Of a stretch of 64,000 nt of DNA, positions 23,853 through 32,163 are shown piece by piece. Each line of letters opens with the position of its first letter. Within the stretch, counting starts at the first letter, position 1. The notes under the pieces were generated by a model. The model was not told the origin of the DNA, did no database searches, and saw only the letters and a list, made by a program, of their open reading frames with translations. The translations under genes and the position numbers were made by a program. This DNA comes from Myxococcus stipitatus (GTDB lineage: Bacteria > Myxococcota > Myxococcia > Myxococcales > Myxococcaceae): NCBI RefSeq assembly GCF_021412625.1, contig NZ_JAKCFI010000006.1:1-64000 (forward strand). The letters are read 5' to 3'.

Positions 23853-24100
23853 GAGCCCCCCGCCACGGTCCGAATGAAGCAGCCCCAGGATAACGGATTC
23901 CCCCAGCGGCCACCAAAGCCGCCCCAGGAGGTGTGCTCCCGGACGACACGGGGCTCGGCGGAGTCATCCGTCCCCACCCGTGGCGAGCGTATCGCCATGC
24001 GCGCGTCCTCCTCGTCGGAAGAACCACCACAGGCGACGCTGAGCCCCACGATTGCCAGCGCGAACAGCGGCGAGCGGGACGGAATGCGAATCAAAGCCAT
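23849..24100 (-). CDS. Small lipoprotein, function unknown
   Basis: An 83-residue protein. The signal peptide PLFALAIVGLSVAC has a good lipobox (LSVAC), followed by GGSSDEEDA, a mature part rich in Arg/Gly and two aromatic-Gly motifs (SWGGFGGRWGNPLSWG). Only the ATG at 24100 gives this signal; longer frames do not. It is translationally coupled to the STAS-like gene and divergent from the outer-membrane barrel gene. Confidence 0.6.
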   Translation of the reverse strand: MALIRIPSRSPLFALAIVGLSVACGGSSDEEDARMAIRSPRVGTDDSAEPRVVREHTSWGGFGGRWGNPLSWGCFIRTVAGGS

Positions 24101-24114
24101 GGAGGAACCTTGGA

Positions 24115-24141
24115 TTGACGAAGGTCGATGGACCGTAATAA
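24115..24141 (+). promoter_or_regulatory. Possible sigma70-type promoter for the beta-barrel gene
   Basis: TTGACG at 24115-24120 is five of six to the -35 consensus. TAATAA at 24136-24141 lies 15 bp downstream as a weak -10. A start near 24148 would leave a very short leader before the ATG at 24156. Overlapping GGTCG...CGACC arms (24123-24147) could be an operator. Confidence 0.35.
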
Positions 24142-24155
24142 CCGACCCTCCGCGC

Positions 24156-24863
24156 ATGCAAACACTCTCTCGGCTCACCGCCTCGGCCCTGGTCTCCCTG
24201 GCATTCCTCTCCGCGTCACCGGCCTTCGCGGAGGCCCCCTCGGAGGACCCGGCGGCGGAGTTCTGGGCACCGGAGCGAAGCTTCCCACGGTGGATCGGCC
24301 TCTCGGTGCGAGGGGGCTACCTCATGCCCGGTGGGCGCATGGACGCCTCGGAGCCGCCCATCTACTTGTATGAGGTCTACAAAGGGCTCTTCTCCGCGAT
24401 TCTCGAGCCCACCCTCCGCCTGGGTTCGCACGTCGAGCTGGGTCCCTGGGTACAGCTCTCCTACGTCCAGATGCGCCTCCAGTGCTCGGCGAACGAGGAG
24501 TGCCCTGGCAGCAACCTGCGCTATGGCTTCCAGGCGAACTACCACTGGCACATGGCGAACCGCTATTCGCCCTGGGCGGGTCTGTCGGTCGGCTACGAGA
24601 AGACGTCGTTCTCGCTGCCCGACGTCGAGGCCACCTACTCCGGTCTCGACCTCACGCTCCAGGCGGGGTTCGACCGGAACCTCATCGGCCCCTTCTGGGC
24701 CGGCCTCTTCCTCAGTGGCACGGTCGGGAAATACGGCACGCTGAAGCTGGAGGGGCCGAGCGTCTCCGGAGAGGGGAGCATCCGCGAGCGCACCGTCCAC
24801 GTCTGGATTGGCTTCGGCTTCCGCCTGAGGGTCGCCGCCCCCCTCGTCGCGGACAAACGCTGA
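24156..24863 (+). CDS. Outer-membrane beta-barrel protein
   Basis: A 235-residue exported protein. Signal peptide LTASALVSLAFLSASPAFA precedes a mature part made of alternating amphipathic strands (WIGLSVRGGYLMPGG, LRLGSHVELGPWVQLSYV, RYGFQANYHWHMA, AGLSVGYEKTSF, LTLQAGFDRNLIGPFWAGLF, VHVWIGFGFRLRVA). The aromatic-rich strands fit an eight-stranded barrel of the OmpW/porin-like type. Two Cys (CSANEEC) lie in a presumed loop and could form a disulfide. No transport substrate is indicated. Confidence 0.75.
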   Translation: MQTLSRLTASALVSLAFLSASPAFAEAPSEDPAAEFWAPERSFPRWIGLSVRGGYLMPGGRMDASEPPIYLYEVYKGLFSAILEPTLRLGSHVELGPWVQLSYVQMRLQCSANEECPGSNLRYGFQANYHWHMANRYSPWAGLSVGYEKTSFSLPDVEATYSGLDLTLQAGFDRNLIGPFWAGLFLSGTVGKYGTLKLEGPSVSGEGSIRERTVHVWIGFGFRLRVAAPLVADKR

Positions 24864-24947
24864 CATCCTTCGACGACACGCCGCGCCATTTACCCAGACA
24901 TCCCAAAAGCCTACCGTTGCGGCGCGGTCCATCCCAATGGAGGTTGC

Positions 24948-25244
24948 ATGCGCACGCTGACGAAGTCCTTGATGACTGTCACGGCCGTCCTGTCCCTCTC
25001 CCCGCTGGCGGCCCTCGCCCTGCCGCCCCAGTGCAGCGACATCTGTCTGCCGGACGCGTACTGCGCGGACACGTGTGCCATGGGCCGGTACATCACGACG
25101 TGTGAGGAGTATCTCTTCGGGAACTGCCAGCACCTCGATGCCCCCGAGGACACCTCCGCCTCGCTGATGACGGAGGACGTCCTCGCCCCTGTCTGCAGCG
25201 AGCAGAACCCGACGGCCGAGCTGGCCGTGAGCGCCGAGAGCTGA
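24948..25244 (+). CDS. Small secreted Cys-rich protein
   Basis: A 98-residue protein with a Sec signal (SLMTVTAVLSLSPLAALA) and no lipobox, so it is released or periplasmic. The mature N-terminal part has eight or more Cys in a dense pattern (CSDICLPDAYCADTC, then TTC and GNC), suggesting disulfides; the tail is acidic and Cys-poor except one. No family recognised. A GGAGG-like motif precedes the ATG. A strong hairpin follows the stop, consistent with a separate transcript. Confidence 0.65.
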   Translation: MRTLTKSLMTVTAVLSLSPLAALALPPQCSDICLPDAYCADTCAMGRYITTCEEYLFGNCQHLDAPEDTSASLMTEDVLAPVCSEQNPTAELAVSAES

Positions 25245-25259
25245 ACGTCGCGGACACCT

Positions 25260-25292
25260 CCCTCCTCGGCCCCAAGGGGCGCCCGAGGAGGG
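25260..25292 (+). terminator. Hairpin terminator after the small Cys-rich protein gene
   Basis: CCCTCCTCGG (25260-25269) pairs perfectly with CCGAGGAGGG (25283-25292) around a 13-nt loop, 15 nt after the stop. Confidence 0.6.
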
Positions 25293-25418
25293 TTCCGCGC
25301 GACCGCCGCGTGAGGGCCCGACACGACGCCCGGTGAAATCGCCACCCGATTGCAATCTCCGCGAGGCTCCTTCGTGGGGAGAGGGAGTCCGCGGCGGGGG
25401 GAGGACCGGGAGCGTGGA

Positions 25419-27011
25419 ATGCATCGAGCGGCTGTCGTGATGTCCAGTGTCTGTCTGCTTCTGGCCGTGGGGTGGCCCGCGGCGGCGAAGGAAGCCCCGG
25501 AGACGTCCAGGCCCCTATGGGGGGACCTCGCCCCCGGGCCCCATGCCGTGGGCTACCAGGTCCTCCATCGGTTCGACACGAGTCGCACCTGGGCCGCGAC
25601 CCACCCCTACGGCAAGGACTTCACGCCGGACCTGAGCGGCCGCCCCATGCGCATCAGCGTCTGGTACCCGGCGGCCCGCGCCACCGGCCGGAAGCTGCGC
25701 TTCGAGGACTACTTCCGCGCGGGCACCGCCCCCAAGGGGTTCGCAGCCATCGAGGCCCTCCTCGCCGAGCGGGATGGCGGCACCCATGAACGCAACTTCC
25801 GCGCGACCTATCCGGCCCTGGCGGCCACGCCCGTGGGCGCCGTCGCCAATGCCCCCGCCGCCCCCGGCCGCTTCCCGCTCGTCCTCACCACGGGCGGACA
25901 GGGGGCCATGCTCACCACGAACGCCACGCTGGCCGAGTACCTCGCGAGCCACGGCTACGTCGTCGCCACCGTCTTCACGCTCGGGCCGAGCAGCGACGAG
26001 CCCTCGCTGGGCCTCTCCCCCGCCGAGGTCGACATCACCGTGCGGGACTTCGAGTTCACCTGGTCCGTGGTGAGGGCCCTGCCCAACGTGGACCCCTCGC
26101 GCGTGGCCATGGTCGGCCACAGCCTGGGCGGCAGCGCGGCCCTCCTCTTCGCGATGCGGAACACCAACGTCTCCGCCGTCGTCGGACTGGATGGCACCTA
26201 CGGCTTCCCCCATCCCCCCGCCGACCCGGGCATCCTCTCGGTGACCCAGGGCTACCACCACGCGCCCCGCAAGCTGCGCGCCGCGCTCCTCGACCTCCGA
26301 CGCCAGCAGCCCTACATCGACCTGAGCGCGGTCCACTCCTACAAGCACTCCGACCGCTACCTCGTGACGCTGACGCAGATGTTCCACACCAGCTTCACCG
26401 AGGGCACCCTCCACCAGCGCTTCTCCCCGGAGTTCCCCGCCAATCCGGAGGGGACGACGCCCCGCTCGAGCGGAGAGGGCTTCACGTGGTCCTGCGCCCT
26501 CATCGAGGCCTTCCTCGACCTCCAGCTCCGGGCTGACGCCAGCGGCCTCACCCGGATGAAGGAGGCCGTCGCGCGCAACCCGAGGGCCACCTTCGCCCAC
26601 GAGCCCGCGCTCCCCGCGAGGCCGCCGCCCGCGGTCGTGCTCGACCAGGTGGAGGCCCGCGGATTGGACGCCGTCATCGCCACCGTCGAGCAGCTCCGGC
26701 GCGAGCTCCCCGAAGAGCCCGTCGTCGAGGAGTCCGTCTTCGTCGCGCTGGGATACTCGCTGCTCGGTCAGGGGAAGCCCGCGCGCGCCATCCCCGCATT
26801 CCAGCTCGCCGCGCACTTCCATCCCGCCTCGGCGAACGCCTACGACAGCCTCGGGGATGGCTATTCGGCGGCGGACCGGAAGGAGGAGGCTCGCAAGGCC
26901 TATGAGCGCGCCATCCAGCTCATCCCGAACGACCCGGCCCTCGCCACCGCCGAGTCGAAGGCCGGGCTCCTCTCCGAGAGCACCCGGAAGCTGAAGGCAC
27001 TGACGCCTTGA
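25419..27011 (+). CDS. Secreted alpha/beta-hydrolase fused to TPR repeats
   Basis: A 530-residue exported protein. After a signal peptide (VVMSSVCLLLAVGWPAAA), residues about 30-400 resemble the platelet-activating-factor acetylhydrolase-like/dienelactone hydrolase superfamily: RISVWYPA, FPLVLTTGGQGA, VAMVGHSLGGSAA with the nucleophile elbow GHSLGG, and VVGLDGTYG. The C-terminal ~110 residues are TPR-like (EESVFVALGYSLLGQGKPARAIPAFQLAAHFHPASANAYDSLGDGYSAADRKEEARKAYERAIQLIPND), matching two to three 34-residue units. This hydrolase-then-TPR order occurs in myxobacteria and Bacteroidetes. The ATG at 25419 gives a clean signal; the longer frame adds an unlikely charged extension. Confidence 0.8.
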   Translation: MHRAAVVMSSVCLLLAVGWPAAAKEAPETSRPLWGDLAPGPHAVGYQVLHRFDTSRTWAATHPYGKDFTPDLSGRPMRISVWYPAARATGRKLRFEDYFRAGTAPKGFAAIEALLAERDGGTHERNFRATYPALAATPVGAVANAPAAPGRFPLVLTTGGQGAMLTTNATLAEYLASHGYVVATVFTLGPSSDEPSLGLSPAEVDITVRDFEFTWSVVRALPNVDPSRVAMVGHSLGGSAALLFAMRNTNVSAVVGLDGTYGFPHPPADPGILSVTQGYHHAPRKLRAALLDLRRQQPYIDLSAVHSYKHSDRYLVTLTQMFHTSFTEGTLHQRFSPEFPANPEGTTPRSSGEGFTWSCALIEAFLDLQLRADASGLTRMKEAVARNPRATFAHEPALPARPPPAVVLDQVEARGLDAVIATVEQLRRELPEEPVVEESVFVALGYSLLGQGKPARAIPAFQLAAHFHPASANAYDSLGDGYSAADRKEEARKAYERAIQLIPNDPALATAESKAGLLSESTRKLKALTP

Positions 27012-27320
27012 GCGAGGGAGACACGCGCGGGCCCGCACGCTGAATCGCCCGGCAGCGGGTGCGTGAGCCAGCGTCGCTGACGAGCGTGCCCCCCCGTGGG
27101 CTTCGACACGGCGGGCCTTCGTGACGAGGCCTCGCCGTGAAACACCATCGGAAGGCTGTGTCATGACCGCCACCCCAGGGACGCAATGGCGAAGGACAGT
27201 CACCGTCCGCGTTCGTGTTCCTCCAGGTCTACCGCTTCCCCTGGAGCACGCGGCTCCAGGGCGCCGCGCCTCCCGAGCCACGCGGGTGAAGCCGTTGACC
27301 TCAGGCGCTATGGTGCCCGC
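27012..27320. other. Intergenic, no supported gene
   Basis: 309 bp separating the hydrolase-TPR gene from the next lipoprotein. An open frame runs through it into the lipoprotein but lacks a signal peptide or ribosome-binding site. No terminator hairpin or promoter is convincing. Confidence 0.4.
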
Positions 27321-28154
27321 ATGCGAAGATGCCTCCGGGTCGCGGCCACCGCGCTCCTCGTCCTGATGGCTCCGGCATGTCGAACGAGCCGTGACACGGG
27401 TTCCCCGACGCCCTGTGGAGTCCTCGAGCCAGCCGTGGAGGTCCTCACGGTGGCCGACAGGCCCCTGCCTGGCGAGCTCCACGAGGTCTTCGACGTCCCG
27501 GACGCGTCCACGTGGTGGGAGCCCGCGCCCGACGACACGGAGCGGCAGCGCTATCGCGAGGCCCTGCGCGCGCGGCTCGGAGCACAGGGGCTCGCACAGC
27601 GCGCCTTGCTGGAGCGCTCCCGCGCGCTCTTCGCGGCGAGCCCCGGTGGCGCCCGGCGCGAGGCGGAGAACAGCTCGCGCGTGCTCGACGGGAGCGCCGG
27701 CACCGTGGGTCCCAGCACCTGTCTGGAGTGGCGGCTCTTCCAACGACAGGCCCGTCGCTTCCCCATGTTGGAGCACCCCACCGAGTTCCACGCCTACGTC
27801 CTGCGCGGACAGGGGCGACTGCGCGTCTACCTCTCCGGCGCGGACCACGTGGGAGGCAAGCTCCGGCACGAGGTGACGAGCCGCGTGGAGGCGGACATCG
27901 CGCGAGGCTTCGAGTTGGTGGCCCACGTCCACAACCACAACTTCATGTTCGACCGGACGCCCGGAGACCGGATGTGGACGACCGCGGAGACGGTGGCCGA
28001 CGTGGGCGGCGGCGTGGCGCCCAGCCTCAGCGACGTGCAGGCCTACCGGGGCATGCGTGAGTCCCTGGGCCTGAGGGGCGCGTGGGTGACGAATGGACTG
28101 GAGACGGGCCGCTTCACCGCCGAGGACTTCGACCGGCTGTCCGCGTGGGAATAG
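27321..28154 (+). CDS. Lipoprotein with a JAMM/MPN-like metal-site pattern
   Basis: A 277-residue protein; the signal ends in the lipobox region LLVLMAPAC. The C-terminal half contains VAHVHNHNF (His 202, His 204) and, 30 residues on, PSLSD (Ser 235, Asp 238). HxH followed by PSxxD is the order of the JAMM zinc site of MPN+ peptidases, although the usual gap is about 7-10 residues, so there would be an insertion. Upstream strands (EFHAYVLRGQGRLRVYLSGAD) and RGFELVAH fit a beta-sheet core. No obvious upstream catalytic Glu was pinned down. The product could be an exported metalloprotease or a non-catalytic fold relative; function unproven. The N-terminal half is unrecognised. Confidence 0.55.
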   Translation: MRRCLRVAATALLVLMAPACRTSRDTGSPTPCGVLEPAVEVLTVADRPLPGELHEVFDVPDASTWWEPAPDDTERQRYREALRARLGAQGLAQRALLERSRALFAASPGGARREAENSSRVLDGSAGTVGPSTCLEWRLFQRQARRFPMLEHPTEFHAYVLRGQGRLRVYLSGADHVGGKLRHEVTSRVEADIARGFELVAHVHNHNFMFDRTPGDRMWTTAETVADVGGGVAPSLSDVQAYRGMRESLGLRGAWVTNGLETGRFTAEDFDRLSAWE

Positions 28155-28442
28155 CCCCCGGTCACTTCACCGCGCGGTCCGCGGACATCGCGTCGAAGCG
28201 CTCCCAGCCGCCACAGCGCGCCCGAAGATTGCCACTGCCCAGGGAGCCCCCCGGCCTCGCGGGGAGCGGGTCCCGCGTGGGCACGAGCGACGCAGCAGGA
28301 ATGGGCCGAGCAGGAGCCGAGGTCAAGTTCGCAACATCCTCCACCTCGAGGTGCTCCTCCAAACCCACGACGTCCTCAAAGCCACTCCCGCGGATGTGAT
28401 AGGAAGCCCGCAGGAGTTGCTTGTTTTACAAGGAAAGCACAC

Positions 28443-29864
28443 ATGAACGTCGTGACGAGAAAAGCCATCGCCCTCCTGTCCCTCACCGGCCTCTGGGCCT
28501 GTGGCCCCACCCTGGACTCCGAGCCCACACCCGCGCCGGAGATGGAGACGCTGGGGCAGACGCAAGAATCCCTCTCCTGCGCGTCGCTCGGCGAGAGCAC
28601 GCAGCTCAATGCCTGTCCCGAGCTGTGCGCGCTGGTGAATCACCTGCCGCTGCCGCAGCCCCGGGCGAGCCTGTCGCGCAACATCCTCACCACCTCGCTG
28701 GACGTGAAGCTCGACACGCTGAGCGCCACCGCCGCCATCCAGGTGGCGCCGTCGCTGGCGACGGGCCTGTCGCTGAAGGTGGGGAAGATCCAGGTCACGG
28801 GCGTGCGCAGCCGCTGTGGCGCGCTGAACTACACGGTGCAGGACGGCCAGCTCGACATCGGCATGCCCATCTGGGCGAGCACCGTGCTCATCGACTACAC
28901 CTTCGAGGAGACGCCTGACTTCGACGGCTACATGCCCACGGGCAGCACGTTCCTGTGGCCGTCCTTCTGCGCGAACCTCTTCCCCTGCCACCCCGCGCTG
29001 GCGGACGGCGTGAAGTTCTCGCTGAAGGTGAGCAACGCGCCCGCGGGCAAGACGGTCGTCTACCCGACGCGGATTCCCGCGGACGCACCGGCCTACATGC
29101 TGGCCTGGGCGGTGGGCGACTACACCGAGATTCCCCTGGGCAGCACCACGGCGGGAACGCAGGTCTCCGTGTGGCACCTGCCCGGCGAGGCGGAGGTCGC
29201 GACCGCCGGCACGCTCCACCTGAAGGACGCGGTGGACTTCTTCGAGCGCCAGTACGGCGCGTACACGTTCGGCGGCAAGGTGGGTTCGGTGTCCGCGAAC
29301 TGGGGCCCGGGCGCGTACGGCGGCATGGAGCACCACCCGTACTGGCACGTGGCGTCGGACGCCATGGATGACAAGCTGGTGCACCAGCACGAGGCCGCCC
29401 ATGGCTGGTATGGCAATGGCGTCCGCATCCAGTGCTGGGAGGACTTCGTCCTCTCCGAGGGCACCGCCGAGTACCTCACCGCCCGCTCCGTGCGCGCCAC
29501 CGAGGGCGCCGACGCCGAGGCCGCCGTCTGGACGCAGTGGCGCGCCGAGTTGGAGCGCGCCGTCTCGCGCGGTGACACCTACGCCCTGCCGGACTCCACC
29601 TGCAACGCCATCGACATCCTCACCCATCCGCTCTGGTCCAACATCCCCTACAAGAAGGGCGCGTTCTTCTACAGGGCGCTGGAGCAGCAGATCGGCACCG
29701 AGGCCATCGACCGCGTGCTGGCGCGCTTCTACCGCCAGCACGTGGGGCGCACCGCGCGCATGCAGCAGTTCCTGGACCTCGTGAAGGCGGAGACGGGCCA
29801 GGACCCGACGGCTCTCGCGAACGCCTGGCTGCGCGGCCTGGGCATCCCCGCCGCCACGCCCTGA
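28443..29864 (+). CDS. M1-family metallopeptidase, lipoprotein
   Basis: A 473-residue zinc aminopeptidase-like lipoprotein. The signal AIALLSLTGLWAC gives a lipobox, with a short linker. The N-terminal domain is a beta-rich saddle typical of M1. The catalytic domain has HEAAH at residues 316-320 and Glu at 339 (LSEGTAEYL), exactly the HExxH-x18-E zinc signature. The exopeptidase motif is GGMEHHPYW rather than GAMEN, so the N-terminal-recognition Glu is kept but the context differs. It is shorter than most M1 enzymes (lacks the long C-terminal helical domain). Role: probably extracellular peptide or protein degradation during predation. CTTGT-TTT-ACAAG (28420-28432) just upstream is a possible small operator. 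Confidence 0.9.
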   Translation: MNVVTRKAIALLSLTGLWACGPTLDSEPTPAPEMETLGQTQESLSCASLGESTQLNACPELCALVNHLPLPQPRASLSRNILTTSLDVKLDTLSATAAIQVAPSLATGLSLKVGKIQVTGVRSRCGALNYTVQDGQLDIGMPIWASTVLIDYTFEETPDFDGYMPTGSTFLWPSFCANLFPCHPALADGVKFSLKVSNAPAGKTVVYPTRIPADAPAYMLAWAVGDYTEIPLGSTTAGTQVSVWHLPGEAEVATAGTLHLKDAVDFFERQYGAYTFGGKVGSVSANWGPGAYGGMEHHPYWHVASDAMDDKLVHQHEAAHGWYGNGVRIQCWEDFVLSEGTAEYLTARSVRATEGADAEAAVWTQWRAELERAVSRGDTYALPDSTCNAIDILTHPLWSNIPYKKGAFFYRALEQQIGTEAIDRVLARFYRQHVGRTARMQQFLDLVKAETGQDPTALANAWLRGLGIPAATP

Positions 29865-29884
29865 GGTCCGTGCTCCTCCAGGAG

Positions 29885-29919
29885 GCCGGGCTCCCGGGGT
29901 CATCACCGTGGAGCCCGGC
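29885..29919. terminator. Bidirectional hairpin between convergent genes
   Basis: GCCGGGCTC (29885-29893) pairs perfectly with GAGCCCGGC (29911-29919) across a 17-nt loop between the convergent M1 peptidase and AraC genes. Confidence 0.55.
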
Positions 29920-29961
29920 GACACCTGAGTCGTCCTCGTGCGCACGGAGGCGCGGGGTGCG

Positions 29962-30834
29962 TCAGCGTCGGGTCCGAGGCCCCCGCGCGAAGGCCGAGGG
30001 CGCCACGCCGACGAGCCTTCGCATGTGGCGCGCCAGGTGGCTCTGGTGCGCGAAGCCCGCCTCGAGCGCCACCTGAGCGAGGGGCAGGCCGCCTTCCTGG
30101 AGGAGCATCCTGGCCCGCTCCACGCGCCGCTGGATGACGTACTGGTGCACGGGCAGGCCGAAGGTCCGCTTGAACAGCGTCCTGAAGTGGGACGTGCTCA
30201 GGTCGACGACCCGGGCGAGCCGGACCAGGGAGAGGTTCTGGTCCAGGTGCGCCTCGATGTAGTCCCGCACGCGTCGCGCCTGGAGCGGCGAGAACGGGCG
30301 CTGGGTGGCGCCAGGGGCCGCGAAGTGGCGCAGCAGATGGGACGCCAGGGCCAGGCCCAATCCTTCCGTGTAGAGCCTCCCATTCGGGCGCCCCGAGGCG
30401 CGGTCCGCCTCGAGCGCCTGCACGATGTGCTCGACCCGCGCGTCGCGGAACCGGTGCTGGAGCGACAGGGTCGCACGGAAGGGCGGGAGCCCCAGGTCCT
30501 CCGCCACGCTCCGCAAGAGCGCGGGAGCCAGTCGCACCCGCACCTCGCGCCTGGGCGCCTCCTCGACCCAGGTCCCGGAGAAGCCCTCGGGGAACAGCGA
30601 GGTGTCCCCCGCGACGTAGCGCTGTCGTGAATGACAGGTGAGCCGGGCCGGAGGCCCCACGTGGAGCGACAGCACGTGTTCGGGCAACGCCGTGAGCAGG
30701 ACCCGCCCAGGCGGCGCCGTGCGCGACTCGACCCTCAGCCCACCCCACGCGCGGCCCTCGGCACGGCGAGACATGAGGGGAGAAACGACCTCGACCTCCA
30801 TGGCTGGGGCATCCACCCCGTTCTTGGCGTCCAT
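29962..30834 (-). CDS. AraC-family transcriptional regulator
   Basis: A 290-residue protein. The C-terminal AraC DNA-binding domain has two helix-turn-helices: LSLVRLARVVDLSTSHFRTLFKRTFG and LPLAQVALEAGFAHQSHLARHMRRLVGVAPS; FAHQSHLARHMRRxxGVxPSAF is the AraC signature. The N-terminal ~150 residues form the effector/dimerisation domain, with no recognisable cupin motif. The ATG at 30834 has GGAG 6 nt upstream; a GTG at 30846 has none. It is divergent from the quinone oxidoreductase gene at 31026, a typical regulator-target arrangement. Confidence 0.9.
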   Translation of the reverse strand: MDAKNGVDAPAMEVEVVSPLMSRRAEGRAWGGLRVESRTAPPGRVLLTALPEHVLSLHVGPPARLTCHSRQRYVAGDTSLFPEGFSGTWVEEAPRREVRVRLAPALLRSVAEDLGLPPFRATLSLQHRFRDARVEHIVQALEADRASGRPNGRLYTEGLGLALASHLLRHFAAPGATQRPFSPLQARRVRDYIEAHLDQNLSLVRLARVVDLSTSHFRTLFKRTFGLPVHQYVIQRRVERARMLLQEGGLPLAQVALEAGFAHQSHLARHMRRLVGVAPSAFARGPRTRR

Positions 30835-31025
30835 CTCGCGCTCCACGACAGGAGGCCCAGGTGTAGCGACGCGGCGACGCGCCCGCCGTGCTTTCTCAGC
30901 GGGCCCCGCGCGAAGCGCGACCGCGACAGTTCATGCTCCGGGGAGGCGGAACGTGCGCGATGCGCCGTCCCCCTCCGGAGCAAGGTGGTCCGTGTCCTGG
31001 CCCGACGCCAGCGAGGAGGCAGACC

Positions 31026-32024
31026 ATGAAGGCGGTTGTGTTCGACGAGATGGGTCCACCGATGGAGGTGCTGCGGCTGCGCGAGGTCCCCGAGCCGGAG
31101 CCGCGCGAGGGCGAGGTGCTCCTGGAGATGCGCATGGCCTCCATCAACCCGGGTGACGCCCTCTTCATCCAGGGGCTCTACCCGGAGCCGAAGAAGCCCA
31201 CCCTTCCAGGGCAGATCGCCGGCAACCATGGAGCGGGCGTCATCACCCGTGTGGGCAAGGGTGTCTCGTGGGAGCCGGGGACGCTCGTGACGTTCAGCCA
31301 CTTCGACTCCTGGTCGGAGACCGTGGCCGTCCCCGCCGAGCGGCTCATCCGCCTGCCGCCGGACTATCCGCTGGAGAAGGCCGCCCAGTTCTTCAACATC
31401 GTCACCGCGTGGGACATGCTCGAGTGGGTCGACCCGCGCCCGGGGCAGTGGCTGGTGCTCACGGCGGGCCACTCCACCGTGGCGATGATGGTGGCGCAGC
31501 TGGCCCGACTTCGTGACGTGAACGTCGTCTCCGTGGTGCGGCGGCGCCTGCCCGGCGTGGACCTGGAGCGGTTCGGCGCGTCCGCGGTCCTGGAGCTCTC
31601 GGAGGGCCTGTCCGTGCTGGACGAGCGGCTCCGAGCGCTCACCGGCGGCGCCGGGCTCCACGGTATCATCGACGCGGTGGGAGGGCCCCTCCTGGGCTCT
31701 CTCATCCAGCAGACTGCCATGGGTGGCCGCGTGGTCGTGTACGGAGGCCAGAGCCCGGAGCGCTTCTCCCTCCACAACTTCGACGTCTTGATGAAGGACC
31801 TCCAGCTGCGCGCGTACGTGTACCGGTATTTCTCCGACCCGCCGAGGAAGGAGGACCAGGCGCTGCTCGAACGGCTCGCGCACCTCACCGCGCCCGCCAG
31901 CTTCCACGTCCCCTTCGGACAGGCCCACGCGCTGGAGGACTTCCGCGTCGCCGTGGAGGAGACCCTCCTGCGCCCCGAGGCGGGCAAGCGCTTCTTCCGG
32001 ATGGGGAGTTCGCAGCGTCGATGA
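31026..32024 (+). CDS. Zinc-free medium-chain dehydrogenase/quinone oxidoreductase-type enzyme
   Basis: A 332-residue NADPH-dependent oxidoreductase of the MDR superfamily. It shows a GroES-like N-terminus (AVVFDEMGPPMEVLRL, ASINPGDALFIQGLYP, GNHGAGVITRVGKGV) and a Rossmann domain. The usual GxGxxG/A is altered to TAGHSTVAMMVAQLA (cofactor loop A-G-H-S-T-V-A), and IIDAVGG and GRVVVYGGQS follow. No Zn-ligand Cys are present, so it is of the quinone oxidoreductase/enoyl reductase group. AGGAGG lies 6 nt before the ATG. It is probably controlled by the divergent AraC regulator. Confidence 0.88.
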   Translation: MKAVVFDEMGPPMEVLRLREVPEPEPREGEVLLEMRMASINPGDALFIQGLYPEPKKPTLPGQIAGNHGAGVITRVGKGVSWEPGTLVTFSHFDSWSETVAVPAERLIRLPPDYPLEKAAQFFNIVTAWDMLEWVDPRPGQWLVLTAGHSTVAMMVAQLARLRDVNVVSVVRRRLPGVDLERFGASAVLELSEGLSVLDERLRALTGGAGLHGIIDAVGGPLLGSLIQQTAMGGRVVVYGGQSPERFSLHNFDVLMKDLQLRAYVYRYFSDPPRKEDQALLERLAHLTAPASFHVPFGQAHALEDFRVAVEETLLRPEAGKRFFRMGSSQRR

Positions 32025-32106
32025 CCCGCGTCTCGCGTGGCGCGATGTCGGCCCGCGTGGGTCATGATGACTCATGGGCGAAGGGAGACCACTCCCGCGA
32101 TGAAAC

Positions 32107-32143
32107 GGCCCGGCGCGGCGCCAGGATGCGCACGCGCCGGGCC
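32107..32143. terminator. Strong bidirectional terminator hairpin
   Basis: GGCCCGGCGCG (32107-32117) pairs perfectly with CGCGCCGGGCC (32133-32143) across a 15-nt loop, between the convergent oxidoreductase gene and the 808-residue lipoprotein gene. Confidence 0.65.
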
Positions 32144-32163
32144 TGAGGCTTACTCGCCTTGGA

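Noticed and set aside
25515-27938. 807-residue minus-strand open frame
   Set aside because: Mirror frame of the hydrolase-TPR gene; Gly/Arg/Glu-rich composition, no motif.
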